Source: Xanthomonas hyacinthi
GTDB taxonomy: Bacteria; Pseudomonadota; Gammaproteobacteria; Xanthomonadales; Xanthomonadaceae
Assembly (NCBI RefSeq): GCF_009769165.1
Contig: NZ_CP043476.1
Span: 1,674,001-1,738,000, forward strand
Length of the DNA stretch: 64,000 bases
Direction of reading: 5' to 3'
The translations under genes and the position numbers were made by a program. Under the pieces are notes generated by a model. It saw only the letters and a list, made by a program, of their open reading frames with translations, was not told the origin of the DNA and ran no database searches. Shown here piece by piece: positions 49,006 through 57,021 of the stretch. The first letter of the stretch is position 1; every line of letters starts with the position of its first letter.

Positions 49006-50109
49006 TCAGTCTTCCGGCGGCTGGCACGAATCGCGCACGATCAGGTGCGGGCGCACGCTGGCGATCGCCAGCGCCGGGGTGCCTTCGGGCTGGATCAGCA
49101 TCGCCGCGGCGGTGCGGCCGGTGTCGCGGGTGTGGCGGCGCACCGAGGTCAGCGACGGCCACAGGCGCGAGGCCAGCGGGCTGTCGTCGTAGCCGATGAT
49201 CGACAGCTGGCGTGGGAGGTTGATGCCGGCGCGCAGCGCGACCTTGTACACGCCGGCGGCCATCTCGTCGTTGCCGGTGAAGATCGCGCTCGGGCGCTGC
49301 TTGCCGAGCAGCAGTTTCTCGGCCGCGGCGACGCCGGATTCGAAGGTGTAGCCGGCCTCGACGATGCGCTGCGGCGGCAGCTCGATGCCGCGCCGGGTCA
49401 GCGCGTCGATGAAGCCGGCGGTGCGCTCGTGCGCGGAGCGGTAGGCGCTGGGACCGGTGATCAGCGCGATCTCGCGGTGGCCCAGCGACAGCAGGTAGTC
49501 GGCGGCCTCGGCGGCGCCGTCGCGGTCGTGGGTGACCACCATCTGCGAGGTGGCGTCCAGCGGCAGCGAGGCGATGCGGGTGTAGCGCACGCCGATGCCG
49601 GCGAGCATGTCCGCCAGCGCCTGGTCTTCGGAGGCGCGCGGCACCAGGATCACCCCGTGCAATTTTTGCTGCTGCACGAAGCGGCGCACGCCCTCGATGT
49701 AGCCGGGGCTGCGGCTGTCGCAGGGGTGCACCACCAGCTCGAAGCTGGAGCCGCGCAGCGCGTCCAGCGCGCCGTACTGCATGTCCACGATGTACTGCGC
49801 GGTCGGGTTGTCGTAGACCATGCCGATCAGGAACGAACGCCGGAACGCCAGTCCGCGCGCCAGCGGATCCGGCGCGTAGCCGACTTCGCGCATCAGCGCT
49901 TCGACCTTTTCGCGCGTGTCTTTGCGCACCAGCGGCGAGTTGTTGATGATCCGCGACACCGTCTTCTTCGACACCCCGGACAGGCGCGCGATGTCGTTGA
50001 TCGTCGCCGCCTTGCCGTGGACGGAGGCGTGGACATCGGCGGAAGGGGGTTTGCTCGGCGCCATGGACGGAAAACCGGACGGAAGGGTAAGGATTCTACC
50101 GGTAGTCAT
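49006..50109 (-). CDS. LacI family transcriptional repressor of the uronate regulon
   Basis: A 367-residue LacI/PurR-type regulator. HTH and hinge: AATINDIARLSGVSKKTVSR then IINNSPLVRKDTREKVEALM. The periplasmic-binding-like effector domain shows LIGMVYDNPTAQYIVDMQYG, HGVILVPRASED and PSAIFTGNDEMAAGVYKVAL. Start 50109 is preferred (GGAG seven bases upstream, two bases after the GH43 stop, so coupled); 50064 is an alternative. It ends the TRAP/GH43 operon and so would be autoregulated through site B. Expected ligand: a uronate breakdown intermediate such as KDG. Confidence 0.92.
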   Translation of the reverse strand: MTTGRILTLPSGFPSMAPSKPPSADVHASVHGKAATINDIARLSGVSKKTVSRIINNSPLVRKDTREKVEALMREVGYAPDPLARGLAFRRSFLIGMVYDNPTAQYIVDMQYGALDALRGSSFELVVHPCDSRSPGYIEGVRRFVQQQKLHGVILVPRASEDQALADMLAGIGVRYTRIASLPLDATSQMVVTHDRDGAAEAADYLLSLGHREIALITGPSAYRSAHERTAGFIDALTRRGIELPPQRIVEAGYTFESGVAAAEKLLLGKQRPSAIFTGNDEMAAGVYKVALRAGINLPRQLSIIGYDDSPLASRLWPSLTSVRRHTRDTGRTAAAMLIQPEGTPALAIASVRPHLIVRDSCQPPED

Positions 50110-50111
50110 GT

Positions 50112-51695
50112 TCACTCCAGCGCGCGGTAGCGGAATTGGCGGAAATGCACCTTTCCATCGCCGGCCGCGTACAGCGCCGGTTTCAATGCAAGGAACTTGC
50201 CGGCGACGTTGTGGTGGTAGCCGGACACTTCCATCTGCACCGGGTACTTGGTCCAGGTGCTGCCGTCGCGGCTGCTGTGGAGGGTGACGATATGGCGGTC
50301 GTTGCGCACCCGCAACCACAGCCGCCCGCCCTTGGCGCTGGGCGCCAGCTGCGCCGGGCGCTCCTCGCCGTAGCGGTGCATGACCAAGGCCTCGCCGTTG
50401 CTGCCCACCCCGGCGTACAGGCGCTCGCTGTAGAACAGCAGCGCGCCGCCCTGCGCGCCAGGCTCGATCTCCATTTCCACTTCGAATTGGTAGGCGGGGT
50501 CGGGGGCGATCACGGTCAGCGGCGAGCTGTCGCGCGGCGCGCGGCCCTTGCCCTGCACGCTGAGCGTGCCGTCGCCGAAGGACAGCCGCCGCGCCTCGTC
50601 GCGGCCCGGGTTGAAGAACGCCCACTGCGGGCCGAGCCGGCCGCCGCGGAAATCGTCCGACAGCGCCAGGCCATGCGCCAGCGCCTGCCCGCTGGGCTTT
50701 TTCAGCGGCGTGCCGAGATCGCCGCCCTTGGCCACGAACCAGCCGTCGGCGGTCCACTCGATCGGGTCCAGCAACGCCTGCCGGCCCAGCGTCCAGTAGC
50801 CGTTCTCGTAGCCGTGGTAGAGCATCCACCAGCGCCCGTCGCTGCCTTCGACCAGGGTCGCATGGCCGCGCGACCACCACGGCTCGGCCGCGCTTTGAGT
50901 GCGGGTGATCGGGTTGTTCGGCGCGTTGCGCCACGGCCCGTGGATCGAACGCGAACGCGCGGTGATGACCATGTGCCCGGTCGGCGGACCGGCGGTGCCG
51001 CCGACCGCGGTGGTCATGTAGTACCAGCCGTTGTGGCGGGTGATCTTCGGCCCTTCCTGCGCATACGCCTCCACATCCCAGCTTTCCGGATATTTCCAGC
51101 CGTCGTAGACGTGCCTGGGCGTGCCCAGCACCTGCAAGCCGTCGTCGGACAGCTGCACGTAGTCGCCGCCGCTCAGGAACAGGTAGCGCTTGCCGTCTTC
51201 GCCGACCGCGTGGCCGGGGTCAATGTACTTGCCCAGGCCGATGTCGATCGGCGCGCTCCACGGGCCGGTGATGGCGTCGGCCCAGACCACGAAGTTGCTG
51301 CGCTGGCCCTGCTCGCCACGCCGCGCCGGGAAATAGATGTAGTAGCGCCCGTCGTGCTTGACCAGGTCCGGCGCCCAGATCGCGCCGACGTTCTCGTTGA
51401 TGGCGTGGCCCAGCGGCTGCCAGTTGACCAGGTCGCGCGAATGCCAGATCGGCAGGCCCGGGTAGGCATCGAACGAGGACAGGGTGAGGTAGTAGTCGTC
51501 GCCGTCCTTGAGCACCGACGGATCGGGGTGGTCGCCGGCCAGCACCGGATTGAGGAAGCTGCCGTCGCCCTGGTCGGCGATGCGTTGCTGCTCGATGCCG
51601 CGCTTCCAGTCGGCCGCCGCGGCCAGCGTGCTGGCGGCGAGCAGGCCGGCCAGCAGCAGCCAGCGCAGATGGGACGAGATGGTAGGCGAGGTCAT
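50112..51695 (-). CDS. Secreted glycoside hydrolase family 43 protein
   Basis: A 527-residue GH43 enzyme with a signal peptide (LLLAGLLAASTLAAAADW). The five-bladed propeller carries Asp58 (GDHPDPSVL), Asp159 (GKYIDPGHA) and Glu214 (YAQEGPKITRHNGWYYM) as the inverting triad, plus APDLVKHDGRYYIYF. After about residue 330 a C-terminal beta-sandwich (DUF1349/GH43_C-like, SDDFRGGRLGPQWAFF) follows. GH43 members are xylosidases, arabinofuranosidases or galactosidases. Its place in a uronate operon suggests trimming of pectin or glucuronoxylan side chains. It lies 50 bases after dctM and has a strong AAGGAG. Confidence 0.9.
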   Translation of the reverse strand: MTSPTISSHLRWLLLAGLLAASTLAAAADWKRGIEQQRIADQGDGSFLNPVLAGDHPDPSVLKDGDDYYLTLSSFDAYPGLPIWHSRDLVNWQPLGHAINENVGAIWAPDLVKHDGRYYIYFPARRGEQGQRSNFVVWADAITGPWSAPIDIGLGKYIDPGHAVGEDGKRYLFLSGGDYVQLSDDGLQVLGTPRHVYDGWKYPESWDVEAYAQEGPKITRHNGWYYMTTAVGGTAGPPTGHMVITARSRSIHGPWRNAPNNPITRTQSAAEPWWSRGHATLVEGSDGRWWMLYHGYENGYWTLGRQALLDPIEWTADGWFVAKGGDLGTPLKKPSGQALAHGLALSDDFRGGRLGPQWAFFNPGRDEARRLSFGDGTLSVQGKGRAPRDSSPLTVIAPDPAYQFEVEMEIEPGAQGGALLFYSERLYAGVGSNGEALVMHRYGEERPAQLAPSAKGGRLWLRVRNDRHIVTLHSSRDGSTWTKYPVQMEVSGYHHNVAGKFLALKPALYAAGDGKVHFRQFRYRALE

Positions 51696-51745
51696 GCTGT
51701 GCACTCCTTGGTTCGCGCCGCAGCGGCTGCGTGCGGCGCGGCGCA

Positions 51746-53029
51746 TCAGGCGCGCAGCGCGCGCGGCAACCACAGCGACAGTTCCGGGAAGAACGCCACG
51801 ATCAGCAGCACGCACAGCGCCGCCAGCCAGAACGGCCAGATCGTGCGCATGCTCTGGGCCACGGTGATCTGGCCGATCGAGGTGCCGATGAACAGCACCG
51901 AGCCGATCGGCGGGGTGATCAGGCCGATGCCGCCGGCCAGCACCATCACCAGTCCGAAATGGATCGGGTCGATGCCGTAGGCCTTCACCACCGGCAGGAA
52001 GATCGGCGTGCAGATCAGGATCTTCGGCGCCAGGTCCATGAACATGCCCAGCAGCAGCAGCATCACCACGATCAGCAGCAGCACGGTGTTCCTGCCGTCG
52101 GCGATCGACTGCAGGAACTTCACCGCCGCCGCCGGCACCTGCAGGTAGGCCAGCAGCCAGCCGAACACCGCCGCAGTGGCGATCACGAACAGGATCACGC
52201 CGGTGGTGCGCGAGGCATGCGTGACCGCGGCGAAGAACTCGGCCCAGCGCAATTGCCGGTACAGCAGCGCGGTGACCAGCAGCGCGTACACCACCGCGAT
52301 CGCCGCGCTTTCCACCGCGGTGAAGATGCCGGCGCGGATGCCGACGAAGATCAGCGCGACCAGGCCCAGCCCGGGCAGCGCGCCGATCAGGCGCAGCGCC
52401 ACCGCGCGCCAGCCCGGGAACGGCTCGGTGCCGTAGCCGCGATGGCGCGCCACCGCGTAACCGGTGATCATCATCGCCACGGTCATCAGCAGCGCCGGGA
52501 AGATGCCGGCCGCGAACAGATCGGCGATCGACAACCCGCCGCCGGCCGCGGCCGAGAACAGGATCAGGTTGTGCGAGGGCGGCACCAGCAGCGCGACCAG
52601 CGCCGCGGTCATGCTCACGTTGACCGCGTAGTCGCGGTCGTAGCCGCGGTTGATCATCTGCGGAATCATCGTGCCGCCGACCGCCGACACATCGGCGATG
52701 GCCGAGCCGGACACGCCGCCGAAGAACAGCGAGGACAGCACGCTGACCTGGCCCAGGCCGCCGCGCATGCGCCCCACCAGCGACGAGGCCAGCGCGATCA
52801 GGCGATCGGAGATGCCGCCGCGCAGCATCAGCTCGCCGGCGAAGATGAACAACGGAATCGCGATCAGCGAGGCCGAGCCGCTGCCGGCGGAGATCTGCTG
52901 CACCAGCACCACCGCCGGCAGATCCAGGTACAACAGCGTCGCCAGCGCCGCGGCGCCCAGCGCATAGGCCACCGGCACGCCGATCAACAGCAACAGCACG
53001 AACAGCCCGAGCAGGATTGCAATGGCCAT
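51746..53029 (-). CDS. dctM: TRAP transporter large permease subunit DctM
   Basis: A 427-residue membrane protein with about 12 segments, the Na+-coupled translocation subunit of a TRAP transporter. It shows PVAYALGAAALATLLYLDLP, IPLFIFAGELMLRGGISDRL, GGVSGSAIADVSAVGGTMIP, PPSHNLILFS and GLITPPIGSVLFIGTSIG, all DctM/UxuM blocks. It starts three bases after the dctQ stop. With DctP and DctQ it would import a sugar acid such as galacturonate, glucuronate or an unsaturated uronate. Confidence 0.94.
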   Translation of the reverse strand: MAIAILLGLFVLLLLIGVPVAYALGAAALATLLYLDLPAVVLVQQISAGSGSASLIAIPLFIFAGELMLRGGISDRLIALASSLVGRMRGGLGQVSVLSSLFFGGVSGSAIADVSAVGGTMIPQMINRGYDRDYAVNVSMTAALVALLVPPSHNLILFSAAAGGGLSIADLFAAGIFPALLMTVAMMITGYAVARHRGYGTEPFPGWRAVALRLIGALPGLGLVALIFVGIRAGIFTAVESAAIAVVYALLVTALLYRQLRWAEFFAAVTHASRTTGVILFVIATAAVFGWLLAYLQVPAAAVKFLQSIADGRNTVLLLIVVMLLLLGMFMDLAPKILICTPIFLPVVKAYGIDPIHFGLVMVLAGGIGLITPPIGSVLFIGTSIGQITVAQSMRTIWPFWLAALCVLLIVAFFPELSLWLPRALRA

Positions 53030-53032
53030 GGC

Positions 53033-53557
53033 TCAGTTCACTCCTTCAGCGGTGGCCGGACGCAGCACCTGCCACGCCTGGTACAGCGCGAATACGCTCA
53101 TCAGCGCACCGCCGATCGACAGCGGCAGGTAGTTGATGCTCTGCGGCAGCGTGGCGCCGGCCATCTTGATGTCCAGTCCGTCCAGCAACAGCACCCCGCC
53201 CCACCAGGCGATCACCGCGCCGATGGCGGCGATCATCAGCGGACGGATCAGGTCGATCGCCCGGCGCACGTGCGCATGCAGCTTCTCGGCCAGCAGGAAG
53301 AAACCGAAATGGCGCCGCGTATGCACGCCCGCGGCCGCGGCCAGGCTCATCGCGGTGCTCAGCAGCAGCAGCGTCACCGGCTCGGTCCAGCTCGGCGAAT
53401 CGTTGAGCACGTAGCGGGTGAACACCTGCCAGCCCTGCACCACCACCAGCCCGAGCAGGGCGGCGGCGGCGATGCCGATGGCGAGGTTGGAGATCCGGTC
53501 CAGCAGCCGCTGCAGCGGCACCGCCGGGACGGCAATGGCGGGGTCGGTCATCGGCAT
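53033..53557 (-). CDS. dctQ: TRAP transporter small permease subunit DctQ
   Basis: A 174-residue membrane protein with four segments (LAIGIAAAALLGLVVVQGWQ; TLLLLSTAMSLAAAAG; LMIAAIGAVIAWWGGVLLLD; INYLPLSIGGALMSVFALYQ). It has the family core VFTRYVLNDSPSWTEPVT, which matches the YVxNxxxxWxEE motif of DctQ. It sits four bases after dctP and three before dctM. Confidence 0.92.
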   Translation of the reverse strand: MPMTDPAIAVPAVPLQRLLDRISNLAIGIAAAALLGLVVVQGWQVFTRYVLNDSPSWTEPVTLLLLSTAMSLAAAAGVHTRRHFGFFLLAEKLHAHVRRAIDLIRPLMIAAIGAVIAWWGGVLLLDGLDIKMAGATLPQSINYLPLSIGGALMSVFALYQAWQVLRPATAEGVN

Positions 53558-53561
53558 GGCC

Positions 53562-54554
53562 TCAGGCGAAATCGCGGATGCGGCGGTACAGGGTTTCGAT
53601 CTCCGGCTGCTGCCGGTAGTCGGCCAGCAGCGGCGTGGCGGCCTTGCGGAAGGCAGGCATGTCGACCTCGTTGACCTCCACGCCGTAGTCGAGCACTTCC
53701 TGGCGCGCCTGCGCCTCGGACGCGTCCCACAGCGTGCGCATCACCGCCACCGATTGCCGCGCGGTCTCCACCACCAGCGCGCGGTCGCCGGGCGACAGCA
53801 CCTGGAAGCTGCGCCGCGACATCACCAGCACGTCCGGCGCGTAGGAATGCTCGCTCCGCGACCAGTAGCGCGCGGCCTCGAAATGGCGGCTGGACTGGAA
53901 ACTGCGCATGTTGTTCTCGGCGCCGTCGATCATGTGCGTCTCCATCGCCGAGAAGGTCTCGCCCAGCGACATCGGCGTCGGATTGGCGCCGAGCATGCGC
54001 ATCAGCTTGAGGAAGATGTCCGACGAGGCCACGCGCAACTTGAGACCATGCAGGTCTTCGGGCCGCTGCAGCGGGTGCTTGGTGTTGTAGAAGCAGCGCG
54101 CGCCGCAGTCGTAGATGGCCAGGCCGACCAGGCCGCGCTGCTCGAAGCTGGCCAGGATGCTGTGGCCGACATGGCCGTCGATCGCGCGGCGCAGGTGCGG
54201 CACCGAGTCGAACACGTACGGCAGGCACAGCGCCTGGGTCAGCGGGAAGGCGTTGTTGAGCGCACCGGAATAGACCCGGGTGATGTCGATGGCGCCGAAG
54301 CGGGCCATGTCGATCGCCTCGGCTTCGCGGCCGAGCTGGCCGGAGTGGTACTGGCGCAGCTTCAGCCGCCCGCCGGTCTGCCGTTCCAGGGTCTGCCCGA
54401 ACCAGCGCACCGCCTCCACGGTGGGATAGTCGGCCACGTGCACGTCGCTGGCGGTGAGCAGCTGGCTGCCGCGGCCGGCCTGGGCCAGCGTGCCCAGCGG
54501 GGCGGCCGCGGCCGCGGCCAGTCCGGCACCGAGGAAACCTCTACGAGTGATCAT
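53562..54554 (-). CDS. dctP: TRAP transporter substrate-binding protein DctP, Tat-type signal
   Basis: A 330-residue periplasmic binding protein with a twin-arginine-like signal (MITRRGFLGAGLAAAAAAPL). The DctP core includes VEAVRWFGQTLERQTGGRLK, YHSGQLGREAEAIDMARFGA, KLRVASSDIFLKLMRMLGAN (with the carboxylate-binding Arg), PTPMSLGETFSAMETHMIDG and AENNMRSF. The conserved Arg indicates a carboxylate ligand, fitting a uronate. It is the second gene of the operon, 36 bases after the hydratase. Confidence 0.93.
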   Translation of the reverse strand: MITRRGFLGAGLAAAAAAPLGTLAQAGRGSQLLTASDVHVADYPTVEAVRWFGQTLERQTGGRLKLRQYHSGQLGREAEAIDMARFGAIDITRVYSGALNNAFPLTQALCLPYVFDSVPHLRRAIDGHVGHSILASFEQRGLVGLAIYDCGARCFYNTKHPLQRPEDLHGLKLRVASSDIFLKLMRMLGANPTPMSLGETFSAMETHMIDGAENNMRSFQSSRHFEAARYWSRSEHSYAPDVLVMSRRSFQVLSPGDRALVVETARQSVAVMRTLWDASEAQARQEVLDYGVEVNEVDMPAFRKAATPLLADYRQQPEIETLYRRIRDFA

Positions 54555-54590
54555 GCTGCGCCCTCCCGCGCGTCGTCGGCATGTCGCGGC

Positions 54591-55415
54591 TCAGGCCGCG
54601 ACCGCCCTGCAATGAAGTTCGCCATAGCCGTCGAAACGGATCGTCGCGTGCTGGCCGATGGCGATGTCGTGGATGCCGGTGGCATTGCCGGTGGCGATCA
54701 GCTCGCCGCGCTTGAGCGGCCGGCCGCGCCGCGCCGAGCGTGCCAGCGCGAACGCGAACGCGGTGCGCAGCCCGCCCGGCAACAGGGTGGCACCGCCGCT
54801 GCCGACGCGTTGGCCCTCGATCAAGGTTTCCGCCAGTAGCGCGGATTCGTCCAGCGTGGCCCAGTCGGCGACCTGCGGCCCCAGGAGCAGGCCGTTGTTG
54901 TTGCCGAAGTCGGAGATCACCACGCGCGGTCCGAGCTGGTTGATCGTGGCCAGCGGGCTGCTGGCCACTTCCACGCCGATGAACAGCGTGGACGGCACCT
55001 GCGCGGCCTGCTCCGCGGTCCAGTGCAACTGGTCGGCCGGCACGTCCGCATCCAGCCGCAGCACGTACTCGGCCTCGACCGCACCGAAGCCGCCGGCGAA
55101 CACCGGGATGTCGGTTGTTCCACCGGTAGCATTCCATAGCGCCGCGGCGAAGATCGGGCCGAGCAGGCGCTCGTCGCCGGAGTGGTCGCGGCGCTCGGCG
55201 GCGATGTAGCCGACCTTCCAGCCGACCACCTGGTCCGGCCACTGCGCGATCGCCAGGTCCTGCACGCGGTAGGCGGTTTCCAGGTCGTCGGGAATGGTGC
55301 CGGGGAAATCGGGCAGCGAGCGGCCCTGCTGGCGGGCCTGCACGAAGCGGGCCGCGATGGCGGCCAGCGCGGGCGGTGGCGTGTCCGACGGGCCGGAATG
55401 AGTGCTCAAGGGCAT
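54591..55415 (-). CDS. Fumarylacetoacetate hydrolase-fold hydratase (MhpD-like)
   Basis: A 274-residue protein related to 2-keto-4-pentenoate hydratase: VQARQQGRSLPDFPGTIPDD, AYRVQDLAIAQWPDQVVGWK, FGAVEAEYVLRLDADVP (metal-binding ExE), GVEVASSPLATINQLGPRVV, SDFGNNNGLLLGP and LKRGELIATGNATGIHDI. In a uronate operon such a protein could dehydrate or hydrate a 2-keto-3-deoxy sugar acid, but the reaction is not fixed by sequence. The start is uncertain: 55415 (GGAG abuts the ATG) or 55461. It is the first gene of the operon, about 70 bases from operator site B. Confidence 0.85.
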   Translation of the reverse strand: MPLSTHSGPSDTPPPALAAIAARFVQARQQGRSLPDFPGTIPDDLETAYRVQDLAIAQWPDQVVGWKVGYIAAERRDHSGDERLLGPIFAAALWNATGGTTDIPVFAGGFGAVEAEYVLRLDADVPADQLHWTAEQAAQVPSTLFIGVEVASSPLATINQLGPRVVISDFGNNNGLLLGPQVADWATLDESALLAETLIEGQRVGSGGATLLPGGLRTAFAFALARSARRGRPLKRGELIATGNATGIHDIAIGQHATIRFDGYGELHCRAVAA

Positions 55416-55485
55416 CTCCGCAAGAATGTGGGGATCGGAAAGAAGTGCTGCGCCGGGCATCGACAGCGCGTTGCGCAGTTGTATA

Positions 55486-55505
55486 TGGTAAACCGGTGTC
55501 ATTGG
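55486..55505. promoter_or_regulatory. LacI-type operator, site B (uronate regulon)
   Basis: ATGGTAAACCGGTGTCATTG matches site A at 19 of 20 positions. It lies between the divergent hydratase operon and the esterase gene and may control both. On the minus strand a TATACA-like box follows it toward the hydratase start. The AATGACACCGGT half recalls the LacI-type boxes described for xanthomonad sugar regulons. Confidence 0.75.
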
Positions 55506-55656
55506 CAATGTGCGGTGCGGCAAAAAGCCGGGATTGGGGATTTGGGAGTGGGGATTCGCTGCAGCGCTGCGACCGAATCCCTTCTGCAAGACCCGTCGCT
55601 TGCGCGGCGCCATGCGAGCGGATTAGCTGCACATCCTTGACCTGGGAGGGCGACGG

Positions 55657-56835
55657 ATGCGGAACACGACGACAACGGGACGCGCCGGCGTGGCGCATGC
55701 GGATGCGGCCGACGGCTGCGTCGACGACGACGGCCGGCAGGGCCGGGCCTCGCGCACGCTCCTGCGGCACGCGGCCGGTGGGCTGGCGCTGGCGTGGCGC
55801 AATCGCCGGCATGGCGCGCTGAGCGTCTTGCTGGCACTGGCGCTCGGCGGCCCCGCGGTCGCGGCCGAACATCCAGGCAACGAGACCGCGGCCGAGCAAG
55901 CGGCGCGCATCCCGCTGTGGCCGGATCCGGCGCCAGGCTCCGTGCCCGGCCCCGACCAGGCGCGCATCGTCGAGCGCAGCGACGACCCGGCGCTGCCCGA
56001 CCGTGCCATCAGCGGCCGCTACCAGCCCTACCTGGTGGTGTACCGGCCGCAGACGCCGAACGGCAGCGCCCTGCTGGTCGCGCCCGGCGGCGGCTATGCG
56101 CGCATCGTACTGGACAAGGAAGGCACGGCCTTGCTGCCGATCTTCGCCGAACAGGCAGGCATCACCCTGTTCGTGCTGCGTTATCGGCTGCCCGATGCGG
56201 AAGCGGCGGGCGCCAACGCGGCGGCGCAGCGCGACCTGCCGCTGGCCGATGCGCAGCGCGCGCTGCGCCTGATCCGCGCGCGCGCCGCCGACTATGGCGT
56301 GGACCCGCAGCGGGTCGGCGCGATCGGCTTCTCCGCTGGCGGCCATGTCGCCGCCAGCCTCGGCACCCGCTACGACGAGCGCATCTACCCGGCGCGCGAT
56401 GCGATCGACCGGCTCAGCGCGCGGCCGGACTTCCTGCTGCTGCTATACCCGGTCATCGACATGGGTAGCGGCACCGCGGCGCATACCGGTTCGCGCCTGC
56501 GGCTGCTCGGTCGCCACCCCGATGCCGCCACGATGAGCGCCTATTCGCTGCAGAATCGCGTGATCCCGGCGATGCCGCCGACCTTCCTGGTGCACGCGCA
56601 GGACGACCGGGTGGTGCCGGTGGAGAACAGCTTGCTGTTCTACCAGGCGCTGCGCCAGGCCGGGGTGCCGGCGGAACTGCACCTGTTCGCGCACGGCGGC
56701 CATGGCTTCGGCACCCGCGGCATCGCCGGCCTGCCGCTGGCGGCATGGCCGGCGCTGGCGCTGGAATGGATGCGCAGCGTGCAGGGCGATGCGGCCGCGC
56801 TGGCGCCGATTCCGCCTGCCGCGCCGAAGCAGTAG
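55657..56835 (+). CDS. Secreted alpha/beta hydrolase, acetyl-xylan esterase-like
   Basis: An alpha/beta hydrolase of up to 392 residues. A hydrophobic stretch around 53-70 (ALSVLLALALGGPAVAAEHP) is a signal peptide, so the true start may be internal; the 50 preceding codons look atypical. Catalytic parts: LLVAPGGGYARIV (oxyanion), IGFSAGGHVAASLG (Ser), VHAQDDRVVPVENS (Asp) and FAHGGHGFGT (His). Close families are acetyl-xylan and pectin acetylesterases (BD-FAE type). Divergence from the uronate operon across operator B supports a role in polysaccharide deacetylation. Confidence 0.88.
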   Translation: MRNTTTTGRAGVAHADAADGCVDDDGRQGRASRTLLRHAAGGLALAWRNRRHGALSVLLALALGGPAVAAEHPGNETAAEQAARIPLWPDPAPGSVPGPDQARIVERSDDPALPDRAISGRYQPYLVVYRPQTPNGSALLVAPGGGYARIVLDKEGTALLPIFAEQAGITLFVLRYRLPDAEAAGANAAAQRDLPLADAQRALRLIRARAADYGVDPQRVGAIGFSAGGHVAASLGTRYDERIYPARDAIDRLSARPDFLLLLYPVIDMGSGTAAHTGSRLRLLGRHPDAATMSAYSLQNRVIPAMPPTFLVHAQDDRVVPVENSLLFYQALRQAGVPAELHLFAHGGHGFGTRGIAGLPLAAWPALALEWMRSVQGDAAALAPIPPAAPKQ

Positions 56836-57021
56836 CGGGCGTCGCCGCGATGCCATGCACACCGCCATGACCGAGCGCCCGAACGCCGCCCGCATCGGGC
56901 CGCCCTGCGCGGCGCTCGCCACAGGCATGCCGAACTGCACCCAGCCGACCCTTTCCGCTGCCGGCCCGGGCCCGGGCCCTTGCCCGTGGCCGGCGGCGCT
57001 TGCCCACGGACGCCGCCACGC

